Shown in pieces: positions 17,410-27,318 of a stretch of 39,501 nt of DNA. The DNA is from Clostridiales bacterium. Lineage in GTDB: Bacteria; Bacillota; Clostridia; Lachnospirales; Lachnospiraceae. The notes beneath the pieces are model-generated. The model saw only the letters and a program-made list of their open reading frames with translations, ran no database searches and was not told where the DNA came from. The first letter of the stretch is position 1, and each line of letters begins with the position of its first letter. The position numbers were made by a program, and so were the translations under genes. The stretch covers positions 1 through 39,501 of the forward strand of contig JAAYNM010000018.1 of the NCBI GenBank assembly GCA_012520815.1, in the 5' to 3' direction.

Positions 17410-20400
17410 ATGCCAAGAGATACTAGTATAAAAAAAGTTTTAGTGATTGGTTCTGGTCCTATTGTAATTGGACAGGCAGCAGAATTTGATTATGCAGGAA
17501 CACAGGCGTGTCGTTCATTAAAAGAAGAAGGCATTGAAGTAGTATTGGTTAATTCTAATCCTGCCACAATTATGACAGATAAAGACATTGCAGATAAAGT
17601 ATATATTGAACCACTTACAGCAAAGGTTTTAGAGAAACTTATTTTAAAGGAAAAACCAGACAGTGTACTTCCAACTCTTGGTGGTCAGGCAGGACTTAAT
17701 CTTGGTATGGAACTTGCAGAGTCGGGTTTTCTTGAAGAAAATGGTGTTAGACTTATCGGTACTACAGCCCTTACTATCAAAAAGGCTGAGGACCGTCTAG
17801 AGTTTAAGAATACAATGGAAAAAATAAATGAACCAGTAGCAGCTTCTATGGTTGTTGAGAATATAGAAGATGGTATTGCATTTACTAATACTATTGGATA
17901 TCCGGTAGTACTTAGACCAGCCTATACCTTAGGTGGTAGTGGTGGTGGAATTGCCCACAATCTTCAAGAACTTACAGACATTCTTGAAAATGGTTTGAGA
18001 CTTAGCCGTGTAGGTCAGGTTCTAGTAGAAAGATGTATAGCTGGTTGGAAAGAAATCGAATACGAAGTTATGCGTGATGGTGCAGGTAACTGTATTACAG
18101 TTTGTAATATGGAAAATCTTGATCCAGTTGGCGTACATACAGGTGATAGTATTGTAGTAGCTCCTTCACAGACATTAGGTGATAAAGAGTATAAGATGCT
18201 TAGGACATCGGCTCTTAATATTATTAGCGAGTTAGAAATTACAGGTGGATGTAATGTTCAATATGCACTTCATCCAACTACGTTTGAATACTGCGTTATT
18301 GAGGTTAATCCTCGTGTAAGCCGTTCTTCGGCATTAGCTTCAAAAGCAACAGGTTTTCCTATTGCTAAGGTTGCGGCTAAGATTGCTGTAGGCTACACTC
18401 TAGATGAAATAATGAATGCCATTACAGGAAAGACATATGCCAGCTTTGAGCCAACGCTTGACTATTGTGTAGTTAAGATTCCTAGACTTCCATTTGATAA
18501 GTTCCTTACAGCTAAGAGAACTCTTACAACTCAGATGAAAGCTACAGGTGAGGTTATGAGTATTTGCACCAACTTTGAAGGTGCTCTTATGAAGGCTATT
18601 CGCTCACTTGAACAGCATGTTGAGAGTCTTATGGACTATGATTTTGCAGAACTTAGTGATGATGAATTAAACGAACAGCTTCATGTTGTAGACGATAGAA
18701 GAATTTGGGTAATTGCTGAGGCGTTAAGACGTGGCGTAAGTTACGAGACTATTCACGATATTACAAAGATTGATTTATGGTTTGTTGATAAGCTTGCTAT
18801 TTTAGTAGAGATGGAACAGGCACTAAAGACTGAGCCGCTTACAAAAGAACTTCTTACAGAGGCTAAGAGAATAGAATTCCCAGATACAGTTATTAGCAAG
18901 ATAACTGGAAAGAGTCTTGAGGAATTAAAGGCACTTAGAAAAGAATATGGTATTGTTGCAGGCTACAAGATGGTAGATACTTGTGCAGCCGAATTTGAAG
19001 CATCAACTCCTTACTATTATTCAGCATATGGTGTGGAGAATGAGGCACTTGAGACTAAGTCTGAAAAGAAGGTATTAGTACTTGGTTCAGGCCCTATCAG
19101 AATAGGACAAGGTATTGAATTTGATTTCTGTTCGGTTCATAGTACATGGGCGTTTAGAAATGCAGGATATGAGACAATCATTATCAATAACAATCCAGAG
19201 ACAGTAAGTACTGACTTTGATATAGCAGACAAACTTTATTTTGAACCGCTTACACCAGAAGATGTTGAAAATATTGTAGATATAGAAAAGCCTGACGGAG
19301 CAGTAGTTCAGTTCGGTGGACAGACAGCTATTAAACTTACAGAAGCACTTATGAAGATGGGAGTTCCTATTCTTGGTACAAAGGCTGAAGATGTAGATGC
19401 CGCAGAGGACAGAGAATTATTTGATGATATTTTGGAACAGTGCCAGATTCCTAGAGCTGCTGGTGGTACAGTGTTCACAGCAGAGGAAGCAAAAGTAGTT
19501 GCAAATAGATTGGGATATCCAGTTCTTGTAAGACCTTCATATGTACTTGGTGGTCAGGGTATGCAAATAGCTACTTGTGATGACGAAATAGAAGAATTTA
19601 TGGAGATTATTAATAGAATAGCACAGGATCATCCAATTCTTGTAGATAAGTACCTTATGGGTAAAGAAATAGAAGTTGATGCCATCTGTGATGGTGAAAA
19701 TATTCTTATTCCTGGTATTATGGAACATATTGAAAGAGCTGGTGTTCATTCAGGAGATAGTATTTCAGTATATCCAGCACAGTCGATTTCACAAGATATA
19801 GTAGATAGAATAGAAGATTACACAACAAAACTTGCAAAAGCACTTCATGTAAAAGGTATGATAAATATTCAGTTTATTGTATATGAAAATGAAGTCTATG
19901 TTATTGAAGTTAATCCTCGTTCTAGCCGTACAGTACCATATATCAGTAAGGTAACAGGTATTCCAATTGTAAAACTTGCTACAAGAGCAATTATTGGTGA
20001 AAAGATTACTGATATGGGATATAAGCCAGGATTACAGCCAAATGCAGATTATATAGCTATAAAGATGCCAGTATTCTCTTTTGAAAAACTTCGTGGTGCT
20101 GAGATTTCTCTCGGACCAGAGATGAAGTCGACAGGTGAGTGTCTAGGTATTGCTAAAACATTTGAAGAAGCATTATATAAGGCATTCCTTGGCTCTGGAG
20201 TAAATCTTCCAAAACATAAGAAGATGATACTTACAGTTAATGACGCTGATAAGAAGGATGCGATTTCTATAGGTAGAAGATTTGAAAAACTTGGTTATGA
20301 AGTTTATGCTACAAGAAGTACTGCAAAGGTTCTTCAAGATAATGGTGTTAATGCAATTAAGGTTAATAAGTTATCACAAGAGGCTCCAACAGTAATCGAC

Positions 20401-20628
20401 CTTCTTTTGGAACATAAGATTGATATCGTAGTTGATACCCCAACACAGGGTAGAGATAAAACAAGAGATGGCTTCTTGATTCGTAGAACTGCTATTGAAA
20501 CAGGAGTTAACTGCTTTACATCACTTGATACAGTTAATGCGCTTCTTGATAGTTTAGAGAATACAGCCATTGACGATATTACACTCATAGATATTGCAAC
20601 AGTAGAAAGCAAGGGCTTTCAGGCATAA
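17410..20628 (+). CDS. carB: Carbamoyl-phosphate synthetase large subunit
   Basis: Large subunit that makes carbamoyl phosphate from bicarbonate, two ATP and ammonia. The 1072 residues show the expected tandem repeat: two ATP-grasp halves, each beginning VLVIGSGPIVIGQ or VLVLGSGPIRIGQ and each with a GGSGGG or GGQGMQ glycine loop and an EVNPRxSR motif, separated by an oligomerisation region, then a C-terminal allosteric MGS-like domain (from about 940; DTPTQGRDKTRDGF). I see no frameshift or lost core motif. AGGAGG overlaps the carA end, so the two are translationally coupled. With the partner glutaminase inactive, ammonia would have to reach the first phosphorylation site from solution, as in ammonia-dependent CPS I enzymes. 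A terminator follows. Confidence 0.97.
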   Translation: MPRDTSIKKVLVIGSGPIVIGQAAEFDYAGTQACRSLKEEGIEVVLVNSNPATIMTDKDIADKVYIEPLTAKVLEKLILKEKPDSVLPTLGGQAGLNLGMELAESGFLEENGVRLIGTTALTIKKAEDRLEFKNTMEKINEPVAASMVVENIEDGIAFTNTIGYPVVLRPAYTLGGSGGGIAHNLQELTDILENGLRLSRVGQVLVERCIAGWKEIEYEVMRDGAGNCITVCNMENLDPVGVHTGDSIVVAPSQTLGDKEYKMLRTSALNIISELEITGGCNVQYALHPTTFEYCVIEVNPRVSRSSALASKATGFPIAKVAAKIAVGYTLDEIMNAITGKTYASFEPTLDYCVVKIPRLPFDKFLTAKRTLTTQMKATGEVMSICTNFEGALMKAIRSLEQHVESLMDYDFAELSDDELNEQLHVVDDRRIWVIAEALRRGVSYETIHDITKIDLWFVDKLAILVEMEQALKTEPLTKELLTEAKRIEFPDTVISKITGKSLEELKALRKEYGIVAGYKMVDTCAAEFEASTPYYYSAYGVENEALETKSEKKVLVLGSGPIRIGQGIEFDFCSVHSTWAFRNAGYETIIINNNPETVSTDFDIADKLYFEPLTPEDVENIVDIEKPDGAVVQFGGQTAIKLTEALMKMGVPILGTKAEDVDAAEDRELFDDILEQCQIPRAAGGTVFTAEEAKVVANRLGYPVLVRPSYVLGGQGMQIATCDDEIEEFMEIINRIAQDHPILVDKYLMGKEIEVDAICDGENILIPGIMEHIERAGVHSGDSISVYPAQSISQDIVDRIEDYTTKLAKALHVKGMINIQFIVYENEVYVIEVNPRSSRTVPYISKVTGIPIVKLATRAIIGEKITDMGYKPGLQPNADYIAIKMPVFSFEKLRGAEISLGPEMKSTGECLGIAKTFEEALYKAFLGSGVNLPKHKKMILTVNDADKKDAISIGRRFEKLGYEVYATRSTAKVLQDNGVNAIKVNKLSQEAPTVIDLLLEHKIDIVVDTPTQGRDKTRDGFLIRRTAIETGVNCFTSLDTVNALLDSLENTAIDDITLIDIATVESKGFQA

Positions 20629-20653
20629 GGAACTTTTTGTCGAATTTTAATAG

Positions 20654-20698
20654 AAAAATCAACTACAATTTGGTTTTAAACTTGTAGTTGATTTTTTT
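20654..20698 (+). terminator. Terminator of carAB
   Basis: A perfect 15-bp stem (20654-20668 with 20682-20696), 13-base loop and a seven-T tract (20692-20698). Confidence 0.93.
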
Positions 20699-20710
20699 AT
20701 ATGGTAAAAT
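20682..20710 (+). promoter_or_regulatory. Candidate promoter of small membrane protein gene
   Basis: TTGTAG (20682-20687), 17-base spacer, TAAAAT (20705-20710) with an extended -10 TGG at 20702-20704. The -35 box lies inside the descending arm of the carAB terminator, so terminator and promoter are overlaid. Confidence 0.55.
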
Positions 20711-20751
20711 TTGTATATTAATAAAAATTTCGCAAAGAGAAGGAAGAAAAA

Positions 20752-21243
20752 ATGTCAAAAAGTAAAGGTATATTAGTATTTGTTATTGTAGGAGTTTTGG
20801 TATGTATAGCAGTTGGTATTACAGCAGTACTTATTTCACAGTTGGGAGGAAACAAAATCCTCGGAGAATATAAGATTGGAAGTACTAATCTGGATAAAAT
20901 TAGAGACTCACTACAAGTTGCAGATGAGGCATGCGTGTGGAATGTAAAGGGTTTTTATGAGTATTCTGAGGATACACTGATTTTTGAAGCAGATGCCACT
21001 GCAGGTGAAATCTCTGGAAAGGTAGTGCTAAATTTTGATACTAAACATTTATTGGAAAAAGTGAGATTTGATGCTGATAAGGCAAGGCCATTCGTCGAAG
21101 ATGGTATCCAAAAATATTTAATAGATACATATGGTGATGAATACAGTGAAATCGACAAAGAAACAAAAAGATGGACAGATGGAAAATTGAAAATAGATAT
21201 GGTTTCTAAGGATAATAAAGTTTCAATTTATTGGTATAAGTAA
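20752..21243 (+). CDS. Membrane-anchored protein of unknown function
   Basis: A 163-residue protein with a single N-terminal hydrophobic helix (about 7-29) after a short basic start, so an anchored domain outside the membrane is likely. The external part (about 32-163) looks like a compact alpha/beta domain with many charged residues and the ending KVSIYWYK. I do not recognise a family. It sits between the carAB terminator and its own terminator, so it is probably transcribed alone. The ribosome binding site AGAAGGAAG is well placed. Confidence 0.72.
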   Translation: MSKSKGILVFVIVGVLVCIAVGITAVLISQLGGNKILGEYKIGSTNLDKIRDSLQVADEACVWNVKGFYEYSEDTLIFEADATAGEISGKVVLNFDTKHLLEKVRFDADKARPFVEDGIQKYLIDTYGDEYSEIDKETKRWTDGKLKIDMVSKDNKVSIYWYK

Positions 21244-21280
21244 GAAGAAAAGTAAAAACATAAAAAACGTACAAAAACAT

Positions 21281-21327
21281 ACTGCACTTATTTGGTTAAA
21301 AACATAGCCAAAGGAAGTGCAGTTTTT
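21281..21327 (+). terminator. Terminator after small membrane protein
   Basis: A two-part stem: 9 bp (ACTGCACTT / AAGTGCAGT, 21281-21289 with 21315-21323) and, inside it, 7 bp with one G-U pair (21291-21297 with 21306-21312). A T-rich tail follows. Confidence 0.85.
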
Positions 21328-21361
21328 ATGTGTGAATGTAGCATTTTTAGGTTTAAGTGGT

Positions 21362-21390
21362 TTGCGCTTTTAATATACATGTGGTATAAT
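21362..21390 (+). promoter_or_regulatory. Promoter of aminopeptidase gene and downstream run
   Basis: TTGCGC (21362-21367), 17-base spacer, perfect TATAAT (21385-21390) with an extended -10 TGG. I see no further clear promoter or terminator until the tRNA pair at 32094, so this may drive a long transcript. Confidence 0.85.
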
Positions 21391-21423
21391 TTTCCGTAGT
21401 ATGCAATTGAAAGGAGAACCATC

Positions 21424-22803
21424 GTGGAAAGAGCAAACGCGTGGAAAAGCTATAATACAAAACAGCTAAGAGAGCTTGAAAATCTCTCAAAGGATTACAG
21501 AGATTTTCTAGATTGCGGAAAGACCGAAAGAGAATGTGTTAAGAAGTCTATAGCTATTGCAGAAGAAGCGGGCTACAAGAATCTAGCTACATTTATGAAA
21601 AAAGAAAAGAAGTTAAAGGCTGGCGATAAAGTATACGCAGTATGGATGAATAAAGCAATCGCTTTATTTAATATAGGTGATAGAGATATAGAAGAGGGCA
21701 TGAATATTCTGGGTGCACACATTGATTCACCAAGATTAGATGTAAAGCAAAATCCATTATATGAGACAGATGAATTTGCATATTTAGATACTCATTACTA
21801 TGGTGGGGTTAAAAAATACCAATGGGTGGCATTACCACTTGCTGTTCATGGTGTAGTTGTGAAGAAGACTGGTGAAGTTATAGATATAGTCATTGGTGAA
21901 AGTGATGATGATCCAGTTTTATGTATTACAGACTTACTTATTCATTTAGCAGGTAGGCAGATGGAAAAGAAGGCATCTGAGGTCATAGAGGGTGAACAGT
22001 TAGACATTCTAGTTGGTTCAAGACCGCTTAAAGGAAAAGATAAAGATGCAGTTAAAGAAAATATACTAAAACTTATTAATGATAAATATGGAATTGAAGA
22101 AGAGGATTTTATGTCTGCTGAACTAGAGGTGGTTCCAGCGGGTAAAGCGAAAAACTCAGGAATTGACTCAAGTATGATTTTAGCATATGGACAAGATGAT
22201 AGAGTTTGTGCATATACATCTCTAAGGGCAATGATAGATGTAAAAGACGTTTCCAAGACATCGTGTTGTTTATTGGTAGATAAAGAAGAGATTGGTAGTG
22301 TAGGTGCAACGGGTATGCGTTCAAGATTTTTTGAAAATACAGTTGCTGAGATTTTACAATGTTTAGGTGAATATAGCGAATTGAAACTTAGAAGATGTTT
22401 GGCTAACTCGAGAATGCTTTCATCTGACGTAAATGCTGCATATGACCCAATGTTTTCAAGTGCTTTTGAGAAGAGAAATTCTTCCTATTTTGGCAGAGGT
22501 ATGGTATTTAGCAAATTTACTGGTTCAAGAGGTAAATCAGGTTCAAATGATGCAAACGCCGAATATATTGCAGCTATTAGAAAAATTATGGACGAAGAAA
22601 AAATTCACTATCAGTTAGCGGAACTTGGAAAAGTTGATGTAGGTGGTGGCGGCACTATTGCTTATATTTTATCATTGTACGGTATGGAAGTTATAGATTG
22701 TGGTGTGGCAGTACTTAATATGCATGCTCCATGGGAGCTTGCTTCAAAGGCAGATATCTATGAGACAAAAAGAGGATACGAAGTGTTCCTAAGTAAGGCA
22801 TAA
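21424..22803 (+). CDS. M18 family aminopeptidase
   Basis: Zinc metallopeptidase that removes N-terminal residues, typically acidic ones, from peptides in the cytoplasm. The 459-residue protein carries the M18 pattern: GAHIDSPRLD with metal ligands H99 and D101, DKEEIGSVGATG with the catalytic and metal Glu pair, SSDVNAAYDP, and a late metal His in NMHAPWE. The start is GTG at 21424 with GGAGA ahead. The N terminus (ERANAWKSYN) fits the family. The gene begins a long co-directional run and is 29 bases ahead of a nucleotidyltransferase gene. No signal peptide. Confidence 0.92.
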   Translation: MERANAWKSYNTKQLRELENLSKDYRDFLDCGKTERECVKKSIAIAEEAGYKNLATFMKKEKKLKAGDKVYAVWMNKAIALFNIGDRDIEEGMNILGAHIDSPRLDVKQNPLYETDEFAYLDTHYYGGVKKYQWVALPLAVHGVVVKKTGEVIDIVIGESDDDPVLCITDLLIHLAGRQMEKKASEVIEGEQLDILVGSRPLKGKDKDAVKENILKLINDKYGIEEEDFMSAELEVVPAGKAKNSGIDSSMILAYGQDDRVCAYTSLRAMIDVKDVSKTSCCLLVDKEEIGSVGATGMRSRFFENTVAEILQCLGEYSELKLRRCLANSRMLSSDVNAAYDPMFSSAFEKRNSSYFGRGMVFSKFTGSRGKSGSNDANAEYIAAIRKIMDEEKIHYQLAELGKVDVGGGGTIAYILSLYGMEVIDCGVAVLNMHAPWELASKADIYETKRGYEVFLSKA

Positions 22804-22832
22804 ATTAAAATAAAGGCTAAGGAGATTGTTTT

Positions 22833-24059
22833 ATGAATTTTTTTGAAGCTACGCAAAAACTAAAAAAATATGGACAGGAGCATGTACTTCAGTATTTTGA
22901 TGAATTAACGGATAGCCAAAAAGAACAGTTGCTCAATCAGATTGATATTACTGATTTTAGTATTATTGAAATGTGCAAGAATAAAGAAGAAGTTGCTACA
23001 AAAGGAAAAATCACTCCACTTGATGCAATGCAATTGGATGAGATTGATAGAAGAAAAGATGAGTTTTATGCCATTGGTATGGATGCTATAAAAAAAGGCG
23101 AAGTTGGTGCAGTTTTATTAGCAGGAGGTATGGGCACAAGGCTCGGTTCTGATAATCCAAAAGGAATGTACAATATTGGAGAAACAAAGGACGTTTTTAT
23201 TTTCGAAAGAATAATTAAAAACCTTCAAGATATAGTGGACTTAAGTGGTGTATACATTCACCTATTTGTTATGACTAGTGATAAGAACAATGATTCCACT
23301 GTGAATTTCTTTAAGGAACACAACTATTTTGGATATGAGCCAGAGTATATTACTTTCTTTATGCAGGAGATGGCACCAGCTACAGACTACAATGGTAAAG
23401 TGTATATGGAGTCTAAGTTTAAAATGTCTACATCCCCAAATGGAAATGGTGGATGGTTTTCATCTATGGCAAAATGGGGAGTGCTTGATAAAGTGAAAAA
23501 GAATGGTATCAAGTGGCTCAATGTATTTGCTGTGGATAATGTGCTTCAAAGAATTGCAGATCCTGTATTTGTAGGAGCGACCATTGCAACTAATTCACAG
23601 GTAGGTTCTAAAGTTGTTAAGAAAGTATCTAAAGATGAAAAAGTAGGTGTAATGTGCATGGAGGATGGTAAACCATCTATAGTAGAGTATTATGAACTTA
23701 CAGATGAATTGATGGATGCTGTAGATAAAAATGGTGAACCAGCATACAACTATGGTGTTATTTTAAATTATTTACTTAGCGTTAAACATCTTGAGGAGAT
23801 TTTGGAAAAGGAAATGCCTCTTCATATTGTGGAGAAGAAGATTGAATATATAGATGAAAATGCTAATCTTGTTAAACCACAGGAACCAAACGGATATAAG
23901 TTTGAAACGCTTATACTTGATATGATACATTTACTTGATTCTTGTGTACCTTTCGAAGTGGTTAGAAATAAAGAATTCGCCCCTATAAAGAACAAAACAG
24001 GTGTAGATTCGGTAGAGTCAGCTAGGGCACTTCTTAAAGAAAATAACGTAGAATTATAA
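22833..24059 (+). CDS. UDPGP-family uridylyltransferase (UDP-sugar pyrophosphorylase)
   Basis: Cytoplasmic nucleotidyltransferase that joins UTP and a sugar 1-phosphate to give a UDP-sugar. The nucleotide-binding signature is LAGGMGTRLGSDNPKGMYNI (96-115, with K110). The 408-residue length and this pattern place it in the UDPGP type 1 family (eukaryote-like UDP-GlcNAc/UDP-glucose pyrophosphorylases), not the GalU or GlmU families. Whether the sugar is glucose, GlcNAc or GalNAc cannot be decided by eye. It would supply UDP-sugars for surface glycans; a UDP-galactopyranose mutase gene lies 6 kb further on. AAGGAG precedes the ATG. Confidence 0.88.
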   Translation: MNFFEATQKLKKYGQEHVLQYFDELTDSQKEQLLNQIDITDFSIIEMCKNKEEVATKGKITPLDAMQLDEIDRRKDEFYAIGMDAIKKGEVGAVLLAGGMGTRLGSDNPKGMYNIGETKDVFIFERIIKNLQDIVDLSGVYIHLFVMTSDKNNDSTVNFFKEHNYFGYEPEYITFFMQEMAPATDYNGKVYMESKFKMSTSPNGNGGWFSSMAKWGVLDKVKKNGIKWLNVFAVDNVLQRIADPVFVGATIATNSQVGSKVVKKVSKDEKVGVMCMEDGKPSIVEYYELTDELMDAVDKNGEPAYNYGVILNYLLSVKHLEEILEKEMPLHIVEKKIEYIDENANLVKPQEPNGYKFETLILDMIHLLDSCVPFEVVRNKEFAPIKNKTGVDSVESARALLKENNVEL

Positions 24060-24075
24060 AACAAGGACGGACAAA

Positions 24076-25839
24076 ATGAAGACGATATTAACTACAATGA
24101 CCGAAAGCTTTGAAGAAGCTTTTATTGCGGCAGGATATGACGCAAAATATGCAAAGGTAACAATTTCAAATAGACCAGATTTATGTGAATACCAATGTAA
24201 TGGTGCAATGGCTGCCGCAAAACAATACAAATGTTCGCCAGCACAGATTGCTAATGCGGTAGTATCTAAGATGAATCAATCTGATATTTTTTCTGAAATA
24301 ACAGTAGTAAACCCAGGATTTATAAATTTAAAAGTAAGTGATGAATTTTTATCTGGGTACGTTGATGAGATGTCAAAGGATGAAAAATTTGGATGTGAGA
24401 CAGCGAGCCACAAAAAGGTGGTAATTGATTATGGTGGAGCAAACGTTGCAAAACCTCTACATGTTGGGCATTTACGTTCGGCAGTAATCGGTGAAGCTAT
24501 AAAAAGATTATTCAAGTTTATGGGCGATGACGTTATAGGAGATGTTCACCTTGGCGATTGGGGATTGCAGATGGGACTTATTATTGAACAGCTTCGATGC
24601 AATCAGCCAGACCTTTGCTACTTTGATGATAGCTATACTGGAGAGTATCCGGAGGAAGCACCATTTACAATATCAGAACTTGAAAAAATATACCCAGAGG
24701 CATCAGCAAAATCGAAGGTTGATGAGGAATTTAAGGAAAAAGCTCAGGTGGCAACATTGGAATTGCAAAAGGGAAAGCCTGCCTATAGAGCAATATGGAG
24801 ACATATTCTGAGTGTTTCAATTGAAGATTTAAAAAAGAATTATGAGAATTTAAATGTAAATTTTGATTTATGGAAGGGCGAGAGTGACGCTGAAGAATTT
24901 ATCGAAGATATGGTTAAAAGTATGATTGATAATGGATTTGCTCACGAAAGTCAAGGAGCAATGGTAGTAGATGTAATGGAGGAAACGGATAATAAAGAAA
25001 TACCTCCATGTATTATCCAAAAGTCGGATGGTGCAGCACTGTATGCCACTTCAGACTTGGCTACTATTATTCAAAGAAAACGTGATTTTGATCCAGACGA
25101 AATTATATATGTGGCAGATAAACGTCAAGAAATGCATTTCACACAGGTATTCAGAACTGCTAAGAAGACAGGCATATTAGATGATAAATGTAATCTTAAG
25201 TTTTTGGGTTTTGGTACTGTAAATGGAAAAGACGGCAAGCCTTTTAAAACAAGAGATGGTGGTGTTATGAGGCTGGAAACTCTTATCCTAGACATTAATG
25301 ATGCCGTATACAATAAGGTAAGGGATAACAGAGATATGTCAGAGGAAGAGGCAAAAACTATTTCAAAAATCGTTGGTCTTTCAGCTATAAAGTATGGTGA
25401 TTTATCAAATCAGGCATCAAAGGATTATATTTTTGATACAGAAAGATTTACCGCCTTTGAAGGAAATACAGGACCATATATTTTATACACCATTGTACGA
25501 ATTAACTCTATTATGAAAAAATTTGAAGAAAGTGGTAAGAGGGTGCTAGATTCGGCACTTAATATAAAACTTTCATCATCAGAGAAATCATTAATGATAG
25601 AACTTTCAAAATTCAATATGATGATTATGCAGGCATATGAGGAACTTGCACCACATAAGATTTGTGCATATGTATATGACCTTGCTGATGCATTTAATGG
25701 ATTCTACCATGAAAATAAAATCTTAGCAGAGTCAGATGAAAAACGCCAAAATGGTTTCATAAATTTACTTGCTGTTACCCGCAGGGCACTTGAGACTGCA
25801 ATTGATATATTAGGATTTAATGCACCGGAAAGAATGTAA
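24076..25839 (+). CDS. argS: Arginyl-tRNA synthetase
   Basis: Class I synthetase charging tRNA-Arg. The 587-residue protein has the N-terminal Add-1 domain, the HIGH-type motif HVGH (129-132) within AKPLHVGHLRSAVIGE, and the ArgRS-specific GKPFKTRDGG segment in place of a standard KMSKS, which is normal for many ArgRS. A DALR anticodon-binding domain ends in RRALETAIDILGFNAPERM. It starts 16 bases after the UDPGP gene, from an ATG with a modest AAGGACGG site. No T-box precedes it here. Confidence 0.96.
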   Translation: MKTILTTMTESFEEAFIAAGYDAKYAKVTISNRPDLCEYQCNGAMAAAKQYKCSPAQIANAVVSKMNQSDIFSEITVVNPGFINLKVSDEFLSGYVDEMSKDEKFGCETASHKKVVIDYGGANVAKPLHVGHLRSAVIGEAIKRLFKFMGDDVIGDVHLGDWGLQMGLIIEQLRCNQPDLCYFDDSYTGEYPEEAPFTISELEKIYPEASAKSKVDEEFKEKAQVATLELQKGKPAYRAIWRHILSVSIEDLKKNYENLNVNFDLWKGESDAEEFIEDMVKSMIDNGFAHESQGAMVVDVMEETDNKEIPPCIIQKSDGAALYATSDLATIIQRKRDFDPDEIIYVADKRQEMHFTQVFRTAKKTGILDDKCNLKFLGFGTVNGKDGKPFKTRDGGVMRLETLILDINDAVYNKVRDNRDMSEEEAKTISKIVGLSAIKYGDLSNQASKDYIFDTERFTAFEGNTGPYILYTIVRINSIMKKFEESGKRVLDSALNIKLSSSEKSLMIELSKFNMMIMQAYEELAPHKICAYVYDLADAFNGFYHENKILAESDEKRQNGFINLLAVTRRALETAIDILGFNAPERM

Positions 25840-25873
25840 GTTACAATAATATTTTTTATAAAAGGAGAAGGTT

Positions 25874-26257
25874 ATGAGTCAGGAAAAAGTAGATAAATAT
25901 AAAAAAGATAAAGCAAATCGTAGAAAAAATATTGCTAAGGAAAAAAGAAAAAGATTAATAGGTAAGATTGTGGGAATTGTTGTCGGAGTGGCATTTTTGG
26001 TGTACATTGTTTGGTCAGTAACGGTACTTGTTAAACCTGAAAAGGAAAAAACAGGTAATACAATGTCTGAGGAAGACCTTTCAAGTTACTTAAAGGAACT
26101 TGAGGGAATTTATGGTACAACAACGGCGGCTGAGGGTACAACAACACCAGCAGATGAAGAAACAACTAAAGGTGACGGAACCACAACAACAGGTGATGAA
26201 TCAGTTACAACATCAGCAGATGCATCCGCACAAGAAACAACAACAGTTGCACAATAG
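25874..26257 (+). CDS. Single-pass membrane protein with Thr-rich tail
   Basis: A 127-residue protein: a strongly basic N terminus (about 1-30), one membrane helix (about 31-52), then an acidic, low-complexity tail dominated by Thr, Glu and Ala (TTTAAEGTTTPADEETT and similar). By the positive-inside rule the tail faces outside. The basic start resembles septum-formation or DivIC/FtsL-like proteins only in layout; no family is recognised. The ribosome binding site AAAGGAGAAGG is strong. It lies between argS and a nucleoid-associated protein gene, 20 bases before the latter. Confidence 0.7.
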   Translation: MSQEKVDKYKKDKANRRKNIAKEKRKRLIGKIVGIVVGVAFLVYIVWSVTVLVKPEKEKTGNTMSEEDLSSYLKELEGIYGTTTAAEGTTTPADEETTKGDGTTTTGDESVTTSADASAQETTTVAQ

Positions 26258-26277
26258 TACACACAAGAGGTAAACGG

Positions 26278-27306
26278 ATGGATAAAGGCGATATCATTAT
26301 TAGGAACGCCATAGTACATATTCTTGATTCAACAGTGGGTTTACCTGTATTATCAGATATGGAACTTGATTGCGGAACTGATTTCAATGACTTCTTACGT
26401 GAACACATTTACAGGTTTTTTGTAAGCGATGATGTTAAGAAATGTGAGTTTATTAAAGACGAATCAGAAGTGTATTCAATGATTGAAGAAATAAAAGTAG
26501 GAAATATAGACTTTGTTACATTTTCAAAAGCTCTAGCAAGCAAACTTTATGGAATAATGAATTCTAACATAGAGATTCCTAGTGCTGATTTATTTGTGGT
26601 ATTATTTCAGATAAATCAGGTAGAACACCTTGCATTATTGAAGATGAATTATAAAGAATCTTTTATGCATGGCACTAATCCTAATGATAATGGTGGAAAT
26701 GCCAATATTATCACAAAATATAGAGCTATTTTGCCTACAAGCACACAGAAATTATCTGAGGCTGCGGTTATAAAGCTAGAGGATAGTAAGATTCGTCTGA
26801 TTGAGAAAAAGTATGACATAAATGGAAAGAAGGAAGACTATTTCTCGAAAATTTTTTTAAACTGTTCATCTAACTTGTCACAAAAGGCAAAGTTGAATAT
26901 TGTTGAACGGGCTATAGAGCAAGTTCAAAAGGAATATTATGAAGATAGCGAGCGGTTTGAAGAAAAAATGAAGGCAAAGAGCGCTATTCATAAAGAATTA
27001 TCTACACAGGGATCTATAAGTATTCCCGAAGTAGTAGATAAAGTATTTGAGACTAAACCTGATTTAAAAGAGAAGGTTAAGGAGAAAATAGAAAAGTATC
27101 ATATTAATGAAGAAGAGATTATTGCACCAAAAAATGAAGCAACAACTAGGAAATTTGAGAAGCAATATCTTAAAACAGATACAGGTATTGAAATTAAAAT
27201 TCCAATGGATCAGTATAACAGTACTGATACTATTGAATTTATATCGGGAGATGACGGTTCGATTTCAGTGTTAATAAAGAACATTGGGCATATTACTTCC
27301 AAGTAG
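26278..27306 (+). CDS. Nucleoid-associated protein, NdpA/YejK-like
   Basis: A 342-residue soluble protein that matches my memory of the 37-kDa nucleoid-associated family (NdpA/YejK, PF04245): the start IIIRNAIVHILDSTVGLPVLSD, a middle part VVLFQINQVEHLALLKMNYKESF, and a C-terminal segment with KFEKQYLKTDTGIEIKIP. The family binds DNA in Proteobacteria; its role in Firmicutes is not well defined, and some relatives occur in defence or conjugative contexts. Here it is within a housekeeping run, 12 bases before an ABC transporter ATPase gene. Family assignment is by pattern only. Confidence 0.75.
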   Translation: MDKGDIIIRNAIVHILDSTVGLPVLSDMELDCGTDFNDFLREHIYRFFVSDDVKKCEFIKDESEVYSMIEEIKVGNIDFVTFSKALASKLYGIMNSNIEIPSADLFVVLFQINQVEHLALLKMNYKESFMHGTNPNDNGGNANIITKYRAILPTSTQKLSEAAVIKLEDSKIRLIEKKYDINGKKEDYFSKIFLNCSSNLSQKAKLNIVERAIEQVQKEYYEDSERFEEKMKAKSAIHKELSTQGSISIPEVVDKVFETKPDLKEKVKEKIEKYHINEEEIIAPKNEATTRKFEKQYLKTDTGIEIKIPMDQYNSTDTIEFISGDDGSISVLIKNIGHITSK

Positions 27307-27318
27307 CAGGAGGAATTT